A stretch of DNA of 64,000 nt from Taxillus chinensis (lineage: Eukaryota > Streptophyta > Magnoliopsida > Santalales > Loranthaceae). Position 1 is the stretch's first letter; each line of letters opens with the position of its first letter. Of the stretch, positions 1 through 10,153 are shown piece after piece. The translations under genes were made by a program, and so were the position numbers. The notes beneath the pieces are model-generated. The model was not told the DNA's origin, did not search any database, and saw only the letters and a program-made list of their open reading frames with translations. The stretch lies in contig CM042085.1 of assembly GCA_023512835.1 (NCBI GenBank), forward strand, positions 50,339,569 to 50,403,568, given 5' to 3'.

Positions 1-11
1 AATTTGGAGTT

Positions 12-136
12 GCACGTGAATTCACCCATATCACGTGCAAGCATATTTTTGCCTCTCGAGCCTCTACAGGATGCAAGGAAGCTTGGGGAGAAGTTTGGTG
101 ATTTGGAGGTGCACGTGATTTCACCATATCACGTGC
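12..136 (+). repeat. Tandem ~99-bp duplication carrying paired G-boxes
   Basis: CACGTG occurs at 13-18, 32-37, 112-117 and 130-135. Each pair is arranged as a short inverted repeat, and the pairs are about 99 bp apart. CACGTG is the classic G-box core bound by plant bZIP and bHLH factors. The location about 190-310 bp upstream of the LTR TATA box fits a U3 enhancer. That regulatory role is inferred. Confidence 0.6.
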
Positions 137-261
137 AAATTGGCGTGCGAGATATTTTTGGACCGATCCAATCGTTTTTCCATGCGATCATTTGTTCCTG
201 AAGGCCCAAGTCCAAATTGTGGATGGAAGATAGAGTTTTTAATGTTTCGAGTGTTACTTAT

Positions 262-279
262 CAAAACTACGTCGTTTTG
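262..279. promoter_or_regulatory. ACGT palindrome in LTR U3
   Basis: The near-perfect palindrome caaaactacgtcgttttg lies about 45 bp before the TATA box. The same motif, in reverse complement, occurs at 47012-47031 upstream of the TATA box of the gypsy LTR. It contains an ACGT core of the kind bound by plant bZIP proteins. Conservation in an otherwise diverged U3 suggests function. Confidence 0.5.
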
Positions 280-320
280 ATAGATGGGCTAGGTTACACA
301 CCTCAAGGCCCATCCAACCT

Positions 321-330
321 CTATAAATAC
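321..330 (+). promoter_or_regulatory. LTR TATA box
   Basis: The sequence ctataaatac is a consensus plant TATA box. It is followed by a leader with a GA-repeat tract and lies at the same place relative to the conserved LTR blocks as the TATA box at 46951-46960 of the gypsy LTR. It would direct rightward transcription. Confidence 0.6.
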
Positions 331-905
331 GGCATCCACGCCCTCTGCTAGCCATGCCTAAACCCCTACACGTTTTAGAGAGAGAGAGGCTCCACGACTT
401 GGAGGTGCTCCTTGACCTAGAGAGCAGCCGTCGGCCAGCGCCGTCGCAGTCCTGACGGGGCCGTCGCGGATTTTGGAGCCTGGATTTGAAGCTTTCTTGT
501 GCGCGTGATCAAGAAGAAGATGTTTAGCTTTTCCGTTGGTTTTGCTTGTAATCATGCGTGAGTAGTCTTTTAATCTAGGGGAGCAATGTAGCCCCCTTGT
601 TGCTTTGGCTTTGTGTTTATGAATATTTGGGTTTGGATGATTGAGTTTTGCATGTTTTATGAATAATTTCTTAATATCTTTGGATGTACACCTTGGTATT
701 CTTAGCCCTAGTCTGGGGTGGATTGAGATTCATAACTTATTTGTAATTGGTGTGATCATTATCCTTTTGCAAGTATGATTTATTGGCTTTGCATGTTTGT
801 GTGTTTAGATTACCATTCTGGCATACAACTCTTAAAAGGACCTCAATGACCATTTGTTGTCCTTGGCTTGTGTTTTAATAAGATAACATATGAACCAGTG
901 AGTTA

Positions 906-2079
906 AAGCCACGACTAAATCAAAACTATACAACCCTTAAAAACAACTCAAAGAAATAGGCGTGAGCGTCGGGGGGGGGGAACATTTGGGGTAAAAAATA
1001 CCTAAAAACTAAATTTTCTTGAAAACCAAACAAAATAAAGAAAAACTGGCACAGATCCAAGGACAAAACCCAGCAAGTCACTATTTTGGAAACGGACCCA
1101 AGCCTCCACACATTTTGAAAACCACCAGAATGTTCACACATTTGGACAGCCAGATCAAAGCATTCATTGTCGTGGAAATCAGATTAGACATAACCAAAAT
1201 CACAGGCTTGCATATACATATGCATTCACATCAAATAGACAAAACCCAAACATACAAATCCGGGCAGAGAACGTCAACATAAACAACAAGGTGTGATTCT
1301 ATCAATCATTTAGGCAATATCACAGAATCGAACTCCTACAGCACGTTAGTTAGGTCCACAGGGACTCAGGTAGCATCAATCGACAGTCATAAAATCCATA
1401 CAATACATGATTAATCCATCCCAGACAAGAACTTATAAACCCAACACAGTATTGGAAAGTGAGGAATTACCGACGATGTATCCCCTCTCTGGTTTGCGAC
1501 GCCCGTCCTCTCATGTGCAAGCTGGATACCCCCTATTTGTCCTCCACTTTTGACCGTGCGAAGGCAGGAATGGTGGTTACGAACTGTGGGCCTTCTGGAT
1601 GTATTTGGCGCACCTCCTCTAGCTCCTTTGTCTTCCCCGTGAAGGCTTTAGGATGTCTGGTGATAGGCGTACCAGTGACAATAGCGAACGGAGACGATTA
1701 AAGGAATGGGGCTAAATCGATGATGGACGAGCTTAGTCCCAGGGCGGCCGACGGGTGGAGTGCCAGCCAAAAGGAAATAGGGGGGACCTTTGGGTCTAGG
1801 GACGAAAGAGGATTTCTGGAGTTGTTTCGGATTTGTTAGAGGGAATGGAGGATGATTTCTTTGTTCTGGAATTTTTGGGAGAAAGAGAGGAGGATGTGTT
1901 GGTTTTCCGGCAAGAGGGAGAGAAGGGGAGAACCCAAAATCTCTGGTTTGGATTCTCGAGGAGGAAGAAGAAGAGGGCTTGTATTTGGAGAAAGGGGTGG
2001 ACGATTTTTCCTGTGCGGAGAAGAGGAAAGGAAGGATGTGGTCTTTTTTCCGTGAGCTAGCCAGAGAGCCCCTATGCCG
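906..2079. other. Unassigned, probably retroelement leader sequence
   Basis: No convincing gene is visible. The minus strand between 2079 and about 1650 is pyrimidine-rich and lies just downstream of the leftward TATA box at 2094-2103, so it is probably the R/U5 or leader of the minus-strand LTR segment to its right. The part from 906 to about 1450 shows nothing recognised. Short open frames on both strands lack domain features. Confidence 0.3.
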
Positions 2080-3000
2080 AGAAGGAGAAAGGGTTTTATA
2101 GGCAAGGGAGTTAGGGTTCGAGGTGGGGGTGAATCATCGGCGTTGAACGGGTGCTGGGTTGGGCGAGAGGTTAGGTTTGTGAGAGAGGGTAGAACCATGG
2201 TTAAGGGATGGTTGGCTTTGGTGAAGTAGAGGGGGGCGCGACGGGCTGAGTTGAGCTGGATCCGGCGGGCGCGAGGTGAGTTGGCACGGTGGTCCGGTGG
2301 TCCTCCGAGATCTCGGCGGCTGCTGCGTGGCTCTGGCAATGGAGACGAGATTGGGGAAGGAGAGAGGGGGAAGACGACAACGGGGCAAGTGATGGAGATA
2401 AGGGAGACAGGCGAGTTATGGCTGTAATTTTTGGTTTTTATTATTATTATTTATTTATTTTTGTATTTTGTATTTTGTTTTTGTTATTTTGATTTGTTTT
2501 ATTTTATTTTAACCAATCAGGGACTGACACATGGCTGGGAGTGGGCAGGAAAAAGAAAGAAAAAAAGGGAATGATTTTGTTTTTGGGTTTTTAACTAATG
2601 TCTCTCGGTTTTTGAGATCGGTAGGACAAACCGAATTTCAAAACATCTCGAAAAAATTGTTTTTGAACTCGGGACATCATGATGAGTGACCTCGTGTCAA
2701 TTTTATTTGAAAAAGAGCTCATTTTTACGGCAAGCCTATACTGAGATTATTTATTACCGAAAAACGTATTTATTTTTAATTTTTGTCGAAAAAGCCCCGA
2801 GAGTGAATATATACAATATATATGTCAAAATTCTCAGAATGATGAGTAAGATGAGATTATGAGGTTTGAGACTTGATCCAGAGCTCCGTTTGAAAGGTCA
2901 GTTATCGTTTTGACCCTTGATGGCGGCCCGAACGCTATTTTGACTCTATCTTCTTCGTTTGACCTTAGAATTGAGCATGGTCGATGGCGTTGACCCTCAA
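2080..3000 (-). repeat. LTR-related segment, inverted copy of 4680-5580
   Basis: Read on the minus strand, this segment matches the plus strand of about 4680-5580. Matching landmarks include the gagagtgaatata block, the 'ggcaggaaaa' block and a TATA box. The identity ends abruptly near 3000. The spacer between the copies is about 1.7 kb. The two copies differ at many positions, so the duplication is old. It probably reflects two LTRs of one family in opposite orientations. Confidence 0.6.
2094..2103 (-). promoter_or_regulatory. TATA box of the inverted LTR segment
   Basis: The minus strand reads gcctataaaa, directly comparable to cgcctataaatcc at 5517-5529 in the inverted partner. It would drive leftward transcription. 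Confidence 0.45.
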
Positions 3001-4471
3001 AGCCATTGAGTACCAACACTTCCAATCTTCAAGGGTAAAAGCCCAAACTCCAACACCACCCGATCCGGTCCTGGAACCCAAAACCATTGAGCACGAATAC
3101 TTCCAAATCTACAAATCAAACCCTCAAGCCATCAAGAGCCATTACCTAGTCCAAGCTAGTCAAGTTCAATCAACTTCGTGGATTATGCCTCTAGAGGCTC
3201 GTACCACTACTATGAGAGGATGACAAGTTATGAATGCATTACATAACCATGTTTTGGAATTATTTTTAAACAAAATCATCTTTGAAAACATGTTTTGAAA
3301 AGAAAAAAATAACATCTTTTGTACATAAAATGTTTATCCCCAGCAGGATCTCTCATGATATTACTCAGCAAAGGTGCTCTATCATCCAAAAAAATCATGC
3401 TCAAGTCAAGCTCTTCGACTCAGTGAAGCTAAGCCAAGTAAACTCCCCAAGCTAAAGAAGAAACAGATTTCCCCAGCATGACTGGAATGATCCCCAGCAA
3501 AACAACTTCTCAATAGCGTTGTGATATTTCCCCAGCAAGGTGAAGTCCATCACCAACAACAATAAATACCCAGCGGATTAAGCTCCCCCCACTAAGTCTA
3601 GACAAGAATTTCATGCATTCTGCATTCATCTATACATGCATCATGTGCATTTCTCTTGTTCGGGTTTTGGGAGTTGTTCTCAAAAGCCTCAAACATTAGA
3701 AGCCATTAACCAATTAAAGTCTCCTGAGCTCACCAGTCCCCCAAAGCATCTCCGTCAAATATCAATCGGTGTTTCTAGCAAGTCTCTCAGGTTCTAGCCT
3801 TTTACATTCTTGTCAGCTCTAGGCTTTTAATTTTCAGTATCTTTGCATCATAGGCGGTAATCCTTCGACTTCTGCAACGCATTGTAGGCAAGTAATCCTC
3901 CTACCTCTACGAAGTCTCTCAGGTTCTAGCCTTTTACGTTTCTATCAGCTCTAGGCTTTTAATTTTCAGTATCTTTGCATCGTAGGTGGTAATCCTCCGA
4001 CCTCTACAACGCATTGTAGGCAAGTAATCCTCTTGCCTCTATGAAGTCTCTCAGGTTCTAGCCTTTTATGTTTTTGTCAGCTCTAGGCTTTTAATTTTCA
4101 GTATCTTTGCATCGTAGGTGGTAATCCTCTGACCTCTACAACGCATTGTAGGCAAGTAATCCTCCTGCCTCTGTGAAGTTTCTTAGGTTCTAGCCCTTTA
4201 CGTTTCTGTCAGCTCTATGCTTTTAATTTTATATTTTTTTTCAAATCCTATCAACCCTTTAGGTTTTTCGTTCTCTATCACCTCAGGTGTCTTTTAATTT
4301 CCAAATCCACTAAGCTTCTAGGCTTTTATTTCAGTAAATCCCAAGTTTCAGCAAGTATGCCAATTCCCAGCAGAACCATCCCTTGGCAACAGGTAAGCCA
4401 GGTAGGTGGTCCAACCCGTCCAAAACAAGTCTGTCTTATCTTTGTGCACTGTTTGAACACAAACGATATAC
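3001..4471 (+). mobile_element. Non-coding element interior with minisatellite
   Basis: This is a 1.5-kb non-coding stretch ending at a polypurine tract and an LTR start, so it is read as the 3' interior of a retroelement on the plus strand. It contains many short 'ccccagca' motifs between 3340 and 3560 and a 131-bp tandem repeat (3780-4230). No reverse transcriptase or other domain is present, consistent with a non-autonomous element. The family is not recognised. Confidence 0.35.
3780..4230 (+). repeat. 131-bp minisatellite, about 3.4 copies
   Basis: Units start with the phrase aagtctctcaggttctagcc at about 3780, 3911 and 4043, and with a diverged form at 4174. The spacing is 131-132 bp. 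Each unit also contains 'gctctaggcttttaattttc' and 'gcattgtaggcaagtaatcc'. The last unit is partial. Confidence 0.85.
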
Positions 4472-4484
4472 AAAGAGGGGCAGC
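4472..4484 (+). other. Polypurine tract before 3' LTR
   Basis: The purine-rich aaagaggggcagc sits directly before tattggaccctattttgtcc. The latter resembles the LTR terminus seen in reverse complement at 13671-13689 (tgttggaccccattttgtc). This is the expected position of plus-strand priming for a plus-strand retroelement. Confidence 0.45.
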
Positions 4485-5785
4485 TATTGGACCCTATTTT
4501 GTCCAGGCTAGATGCATTTCATTAAATTCAATTTCCTTCCATGCCGCCCCAGTTTGTGAAAATTTTTCAGGACGACAGAGTCATGACCACCACGCCACAA
4601 ATGCCCAATTTCAAAAAATTATTTTTGAAAGGCCTCCAAATGCCAAAGATTCAGTCCTGGGCAATAGAAAATCCAATTCGAGGATCAACGCAATCGACCG
4701 CGCTCAATTTTGAGGTTAAACGAAGAAGATAGAGTAAAAACGGCATTCGAGCCGCCAATAGTGGTCAAAACGGTAATTAACTTTCCAAAGTGAACTCCGG
4801 ATCAGGTCACGAACCTCATAATCTCATCTTACTCACCGTTCTAAGAATTTTGACGTATATATTGTATATATTCACTCTCGGGGCTTTTTCTCAAAAATTA
4901 AAAATAAATACATTTTTTTGTAATAAATAATCTCAATACAGGCTTGCCATAAAAATGAGATTGTTTTCAAATAAAATTGACACGGGGTCGCTCGTCATGA
5001 CGTCCCGAGTCCAAAAACAATTTTTTTAAGATGTTTTGAAATCCGGTTTGTCTACCGATCCCAAAAACCGAAAGACATCAGTTAAAAACCCAAAAAAAAA
5101 TTCATTTTCCTTTTTCTTTTGTTTTCCTGCCCATCTCCAGGCCACGTGTTGCAATCTAATTGGCTCAGAAACAAAATAACAAAAATAAATAATTAAAAAA
5201 ACAAAAACAAAAAAACTGGCAGCCACAAAACTAGGCATTCTTATCACCTTCACCTAATCGCATCGTCCTTCCCCTCTCTTTTTCTTCTTTTTCTTTCTTC
5301 CTCCTCCTCCCTTTTTCCTCCTTCTTTCCAAAGGACCAAGCCCCGTATTCCACAGGCACCACCGGACACAGGCGGGCCCATCCTTGCGACTCAGTCAACC
5401 CAACCATGGTCCGAACCATGGTTGCATCCTCTCTCTCGGATCAAACCCCTTGAGTTAACCCACCACCGATTCAAGGCTCCAACTCATCTCCCGCCGGTAA
5501 ACTCTATATCCCATCTCGCCTATAAATCCGGTCGTTGGTCCTCCGGGCTGGGCTCCCAGGTTCTCGGTTCCATTAAAAAAAAAACCTAAAAATCATAGCT
5601 CCTTCCCCGATTCTTCCCCCCCCCCTCCCCGATCAAAACATGACCGCCGACCACTATCCTCTCTCGACTCTCTCTCTCTCTCGATCTCAAAGAACCCATA
5701 AACCATAACCCAAAACTCGCTGCCCTCATCGACTCCAAAAACCCGAACCAAAAATCGCCCCTTTTCCTCTGCCCTTTTTAGCATA
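4485..5785 (+). mobile_element. 3' LTR (LTR2-related), truncated by copia copy B
   Basis: It starts tattggacccta (canonical TG changed to TA) after a polypurine tract. It carries a TATA box at 5521-5527 and a pyrimidine-rich leader after it. From about 5786 the sequence becomes copia accessory-gene sequence, so the LTR end is missing. The segment 4680-5580 is the inverted partner of 2080-3000. Its terminus resembles that of the LTR2 family at 11199-13689, but the interior looks different. Confidence 0.45.
5521..5527 (+). promoter_or_regulatory. LTR TATA box
   Basis: The sequence tataaat, in the context cgcctataaatccgg, precedes a long pyrimidine-rich leader. The inverted copy has the matching box at 2094-2103. 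Confidence 0.45.
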
Positions 5786-6275
5786 GAAGACATCGAAAAC
5801 TTCTCTCGAGCAGTTAAGATGGAGATGAGGCTGTTTCCGTCCTTATACAAGGATGGACACTTGTTTGACATCGTGCCTTGTTGGGCTGAAGGTTACCTTC
5901 TAGAAGTATCCTTCATTCGAACCTTCATTGACTGGGCCGAACCCGGAAGAAAACCCCGGAAAATCAAAGTCTCATTCCGTCCCGGGATTTTGATGCCACA
6001 CTTTTTTTGGTTTGTTTTTTTTATTCATTCTCCGGGGTTTTGCTAGGCGATTCTCATCTTAGGATATAACAACATTCGAAAGAATCTATGGGAACCTCTC
6101 AGGTTTACGCCCGACCCCACCGAGGGTTCAAGGCTCCAACTCTTCATCAAATCGCTCATTCAAGTGAATAAAAGCCGGAACCAACATCCTAATAAATTTA
6201 AGGAGGGGGAAAGGGGGGGGAGGAAAAAACAACAACGATGATCTTGAAGTATAGTAAACCTTATGGTACCGTAAA
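5786..6275 (+). pseudogene. Broken Ulp1-like peptidase, copia copy B
   Basis: The plus strand is clearly homologous to the Ulp1-like frame of copia copy A (15994-16731 minus). The stretch beginning MEMRLFPSLYKDGHLF near 5819 is nearly identical, and the final residues around IxKYSKPY near 6250-6265 are recognisable. The frame is interrupted by a stop near 6045 and by indels. The region that holds the catalytic Cys in copy A (the DSCGAFVC motif) appears to be deleted, so this copy cannot encode an active protease. The N-terminal part of the cassette is missing because copy B is truncated at about 5786. Confidence 0.75.
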
Positions 6276-6409
6276 AAATTTTTTTTTAAAAGGTTGAATT
6301 TTTATTTTTTTTTGCTTAATGGAAATGGAAGTTATTTCATTCTATACTATCTTTGTTTTTCGCTTACCATAGTTACAAAGGGTTTTGGCATATCCATAAT
6401 TGGGGAGAT

Positions 6410-7756
6410 TGTGGACAAGCCTAGAATTTGGATGATGCGAATAACCCTATGAATAATTGTTTAGATTTGGTTGTTTTATTTAAGTTGTTTAGAAGATATG
6501 ATTCTTAATCTAGACCTACACTTGGCTAAAAAAAGTAAAGGAGATACATAATCCCGATCCGAGCAAGAGTGAGTGTCATCAAACCCCGGGTAAATAACAC
6601 CGGAATAAGGATCATTCCGGACTAATCACATAAAGCTAACAAACTGGAAATCGTACCTAACGTTAAACACACTAAGTCGGGGGTTTTGGGTGGGGGGGGG
6701 GTGGTGTTGGGGTTGTTTCGGGGGAAAAAAATATCCTCTCAACGAATAAGGAAACTAGACATGGAATAAAGATCTGTTTTCATAGATACGGAGTAAGGAA
6801 TGACTTGTGCGGAATAAGGACCCAAGTCCTTTGTTGGCACGTAGTAAGGAAACAGATGCGAGTAGGGCTGAACTACTCACTCATGCGGAGTAAGGATGTG
6901 GACACGAGTAAAGCCATCCGTTCCTTTAACTCATGCGAGTAAGGAACTCTGGGAGTAAGGAAGTGTTGATGCGGAGTAAGCAACCTCCGGCTTCTCATTC
7001 AAACGGTAAGAAGCGCTAAACACGGAATAAAGATTCTATACCTGAGTAAGCAATCAACGACACGGAGTAAGGATTTAAGCTTTATTAACACGGAGTAAGG
7101 GGGCGCCCCTTTCGGGGGGTTTTTTTTTTTTTTTAAGTTAGTGACTCACGTGTCCCGATGTAAGACAAACTCGTTGAAAACCTAAAGCATCTTACACGTG
7201 GATCACTTGGATATGTGGACACAACTTTAACTGAACTTGGGAACTCACAAAGGCACTTATGCTTTGCAAACCCAAGATCTTGAAGACCACATCCGCAGCA
7301 ATTGAGGCAGAAAGATTTCCAGGGGGGGGCAGGGGGGCGGGGGGGGCGAAGAACAACCCCGGGGGCGGGGGGGAGAACAAGTTCCAAGATTGTCTCTCAT
7401 GGATGTTTCTATATATATTGTAACACTTGTACATTAAAACAAGGTTGAAAGGGTTGATAATTTGTGAGTTCAAAATAAGTGTTTATGTACAAGAGCTCAT
7501 TGAGATCATAAAGGCTAGTGTGTGAGTCATTTGTAAATAGAGTGTAAGAGAGTTGTAAAAGTAGATTGAAAAGCTTTACAAGCTTTAATCGCTTATTTTG
7601 TTGTATTTATCGTTGTATAATAAAACAAGATACTTCCACTCTCGTTATCTTCCGAAACTAAATTTTTAGTTTAAACTAAATGTTGTGCCAAAGAGTAAGA
7701 AAAGAGTTTCGATAAGAACCTATTCACACCCCCCCCCCTCTAGGCTCCTAGGAACA
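6410..7756 (+). mobile_element. 3' LTR of copia copy B
   Basis: This LTR is about 1347 bp long and runs from tgtggacaagcc to ctcctaggaaca. It contains an array of cggagtaagg-type motifs (about 6600-7100) and the LTR-end poly-C tract followed by ctaggctcc (about 7727-7745). It aligns block for block with the copy A LTR. A low-complexity patch at 7100-7135 and 7322-7375 with long G runs looks unreliable. Confidence 0.75.
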
Positions 7757-7851
7757 AACAAACGTATTTTAATATTTATACTTTATTATTATTGTAATGT
7801 TAGTATTATTAATATAATTACCTTAATACTTGGGATTAATACTTGTAATGT
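7757..7851. other. AT-rich flank, partly duplicated at 8850-9008
   Basis: The sequence after the LTR (aacaaacgtattttaat, then AT-rich) recurs in rearranged form at about 8965-9008. No gene is seen. Confidence 0.5.
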
Positions 7852-7911
7852 GGGGGGGGGGGGGGGGGGGGGGGGGGTGGGTGGGGTTTGGGGATTTGCC
7901 GGGATTTTTTG

Positions 7912-7948
<37 letters not shown>

Positions 7949-8079
7949 GGGGGGGGGGGGTCAAGCTAGTGGTGAGTTTGGTTTGGGGGGGGGGGGGGGG
8001 GGGGGGGGTGGCGAAACTCTAGTGTCGATGGTGTTTTTTGTGGTGAGTTGATCTTAAAGTAGATGGGGGGGGGGCGGGT

Positions 8080-8111
<32 letters not shown>

Positions 8112-8112
8112 A

Positions 8113-8189
<77 letters not shown>

Positions 8190-8273
8190 GAGGGGATAAG
8201 AAGAGAAAGATGGGGGGGGGGGGGGGGGGGGGGTGGGGGGGGGGGTGGTGTAGGAAAGGGATAGAAGTCAGAA

Positions 8274-8309
<36 letters not shown>

Positions 8310-8323
8310 AAGGGGGAGGCCGT

Positions 8324-8398
<75 letters not shown>

Positions 8399-8400
8399 GG

Positions 8401-8494
<94 letters not shown>

Positions 8495-8521
8495 AAGGGC
8501 GAGGGAAGGATAAGACGGTAT

Positions 8522-8556
<35 letters not shown>

Positions 8557-8771
8557 GGGGGTGTGTTGGTGGGGGGCAGGGGGGGGAGTGGGGGGGGGGG
8601 GGGGCTCGGAAGGAAAATGTTTTGTGATATGAAAGGGGGCGGGACCAAAGGGGGGGGGGGGGGGGGGGGGAGACAGTCAGGCATGGGAGCAAAAGAGGGT
8701 AAAGGTTGTGTTAGAGGGGGGGGGGGGGGGGGGGGGGGGGAGGGGGGGGGAGGGGGGTTGAAGCAGTTTGT

Positions 8772-8804
<33 letters not shown>

Positions 8805-8876
8805 GTGGGGTGGGGAAATTTTTTTTTTACAAGATGGTTGATAATTTTATAATGTGGCCAAAGAGTAAGAAAAGAG

Positions 8877-8907
<31 letters not shown>

Positions 8908-9008
8908 TCGATAAGAACCTCTTCACCCCCCTAGACTCCTAGGGGGGGGGGGGGGGGGGGGAATTTTTTTTCAAACAAACGTATTTAATTTACTTTTTAT
9001 TATGTAAT

Positions 9009-9074
<66 letters not shown>

Positions 9075-9075
9075 T

Positions 9076-9155
<80 letters not shown>

Positions 9156-9231
9156 TGGGGGTTGATTTTTTGGGTTTTTGGAGGGGGGGGGGGGTGGTGG
9201 GGTTTTGGGTTTAAGGGGGAGGGAAAAAGTT
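7852..9231. repeat. Extreme poly-G block, likely assembly artefact
   Basis: About 1.4 kb is dominated by G homopolymers, many over 25 nt, with a few T runs and short ordinary phrases. Several phrases repeat nearby sequence: 'aaagagtaagaaaagagtt', 'tcgataagaacct' and 'aaacaaacgtattt' occur at 7690-7770 and again at 8860-8990, the second time split by G runs. This looks like corrupted repeated reads of the copia LTR end, which has a natural poly-C tract, rather than a real locus. Long poly-Gly or poly-Pro frames here are meaningless. Confidence 0.75.
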
Positions 9232-9400
9232 GGTTTTGAGGTGAGAGTGTGTAATGAATTATCATTATTGTTATTATTATTAATATTATTATTAAAATAA
9301 GTTTAAATATTAAGAGTTTATTATTATTATTATTCTCATTATCAATGATTATTATTTGATTTACTAGTAATAAGAAATTATATATATATATATTGATTAG

Positions 9401-9408
9401 TATAAAAA
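9401..9408 (+). promoter_or_regulatory. TATA box in LTR
   Basis: The sequence tataaaaa after an AT-rich stretch precedes a leader starting near gggataacctaggg. It fits the promoter of the LTR described for 9232-11098. Confidence 0.45.
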
Positions 9409-10057
9409 GGGATAACCTAGGGTGAAACCCTAAGTCTGTGGTGTGTGCGCAGAGTTTGGTAGAGAAGAGCAATGGTTTGAAGCCGTTAACCTATTGATCA
9501 TTCGAAGCCAAATCCAGGTATGTGATTCTTTGACTTCACCATTGTATAAACGCAGATTTTTAAGAGTTTGTTGAATCTATTCATATATATATGATTAAAT
9601 ACGTTCTAGGCATGGAACAGGCACGACTGCGCCGTTGCCGTCTGTGGATCGAACGCACGCTTACACGTTGGCATGGGGAGGACGAGCAGTGGCGGCTATA
9701 ACCGAGCCTGCTGCCGAGTGCCGTGCGCCGGCAACAAGAGAGGGAAAAGGATGACATAGTTGTTGCGCGCCAATGGGAGAGAGACGAGGACGGCGGTGAG
9801 GCCGCTGCATGCTAGAGAGGGAAGAGAATGGCGTGGTCATTGCGTGCCAATGAGAGAGAGTAGAGGACAGGCGGCAGCGTCTGCCATCCCATTGTTGTCA
9901 TGCGCCTGCGTGCGGGCGTGAGAGAAGAAGAGGGATGGGGCGCGGCGCGTCTTGTCGCCTCGTGTGTCGACACCAACCCTAACGGGTTGGTGTGTTTTGG
10001 GCCGGTCCTTGCCCACTAAGTAAAAAAAATGTGCTTACTATTAATGAAGTAAGAAGT

Positions 10058-10153
10058 AAATAATAATAATAAATAAATAAATAAATAAAATAATAATAGT
10101 AATAATAATAATAAATAAATAAGTAAATAAATAATAACTAGATAAATAAATAG
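10058..10153. repeat. Compound taa/aaat microsatellite
   Basis: About 95 bp of taa and aaat units with few interruptions, inside the LTR-like region. Confidence 0.85.

Larger units (their letters stand above)
1..905 (+). mobile_element. Athila-like LTR fragment, cut by window edge
   Basis: This stretch resembles, in the opposite orientation, the gypsy LTR at 45991-47552. Shared landmarks in the same order are an ACGT palindrome (262-279), a TATA box (321-330), and the block ctaggggagcaatgtagccc near 577. After these comes a weaker match around 700-725. The leader after the TATA box is rich in GA repeats in both copies. The two LTRs are clearly diverged, so they belong to related subfamilies. 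The 3' limit near 905 is approximate, because similarity fades and no primer site follows. No coding frame here looks genuine. Confidence 0.6.
5786..7756 (+). mobile_element. Copia copy B, 5'-truncated (accessory gene end + 3' LTR)
   Basis: The order is Ulp1-like remnant, about 130 bp of spacer, a polypurine tract (ttggggagat, about 6400-6409), then the LTR. Spacer, polypurine tract and LTR start (caagcctagaatttggat) match copy A read on its minus strand. The gap between protease stop and LTR is about 140 bp in both copies. All of gag and pol is absent. Confidence 0.75.

Noticed and set aside
1836..2388. Overlapping minus-strand frames of 167 and 84 residues
   Set aside because: They span the TATA box of an LTR segment, are low in complexity and have no domain.
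8054..8692. Long poly-Pro and poly-Gly open frames on both strands
   Set aside because: They are products of G homopolymers in a probable artefact block and have no real protein character.
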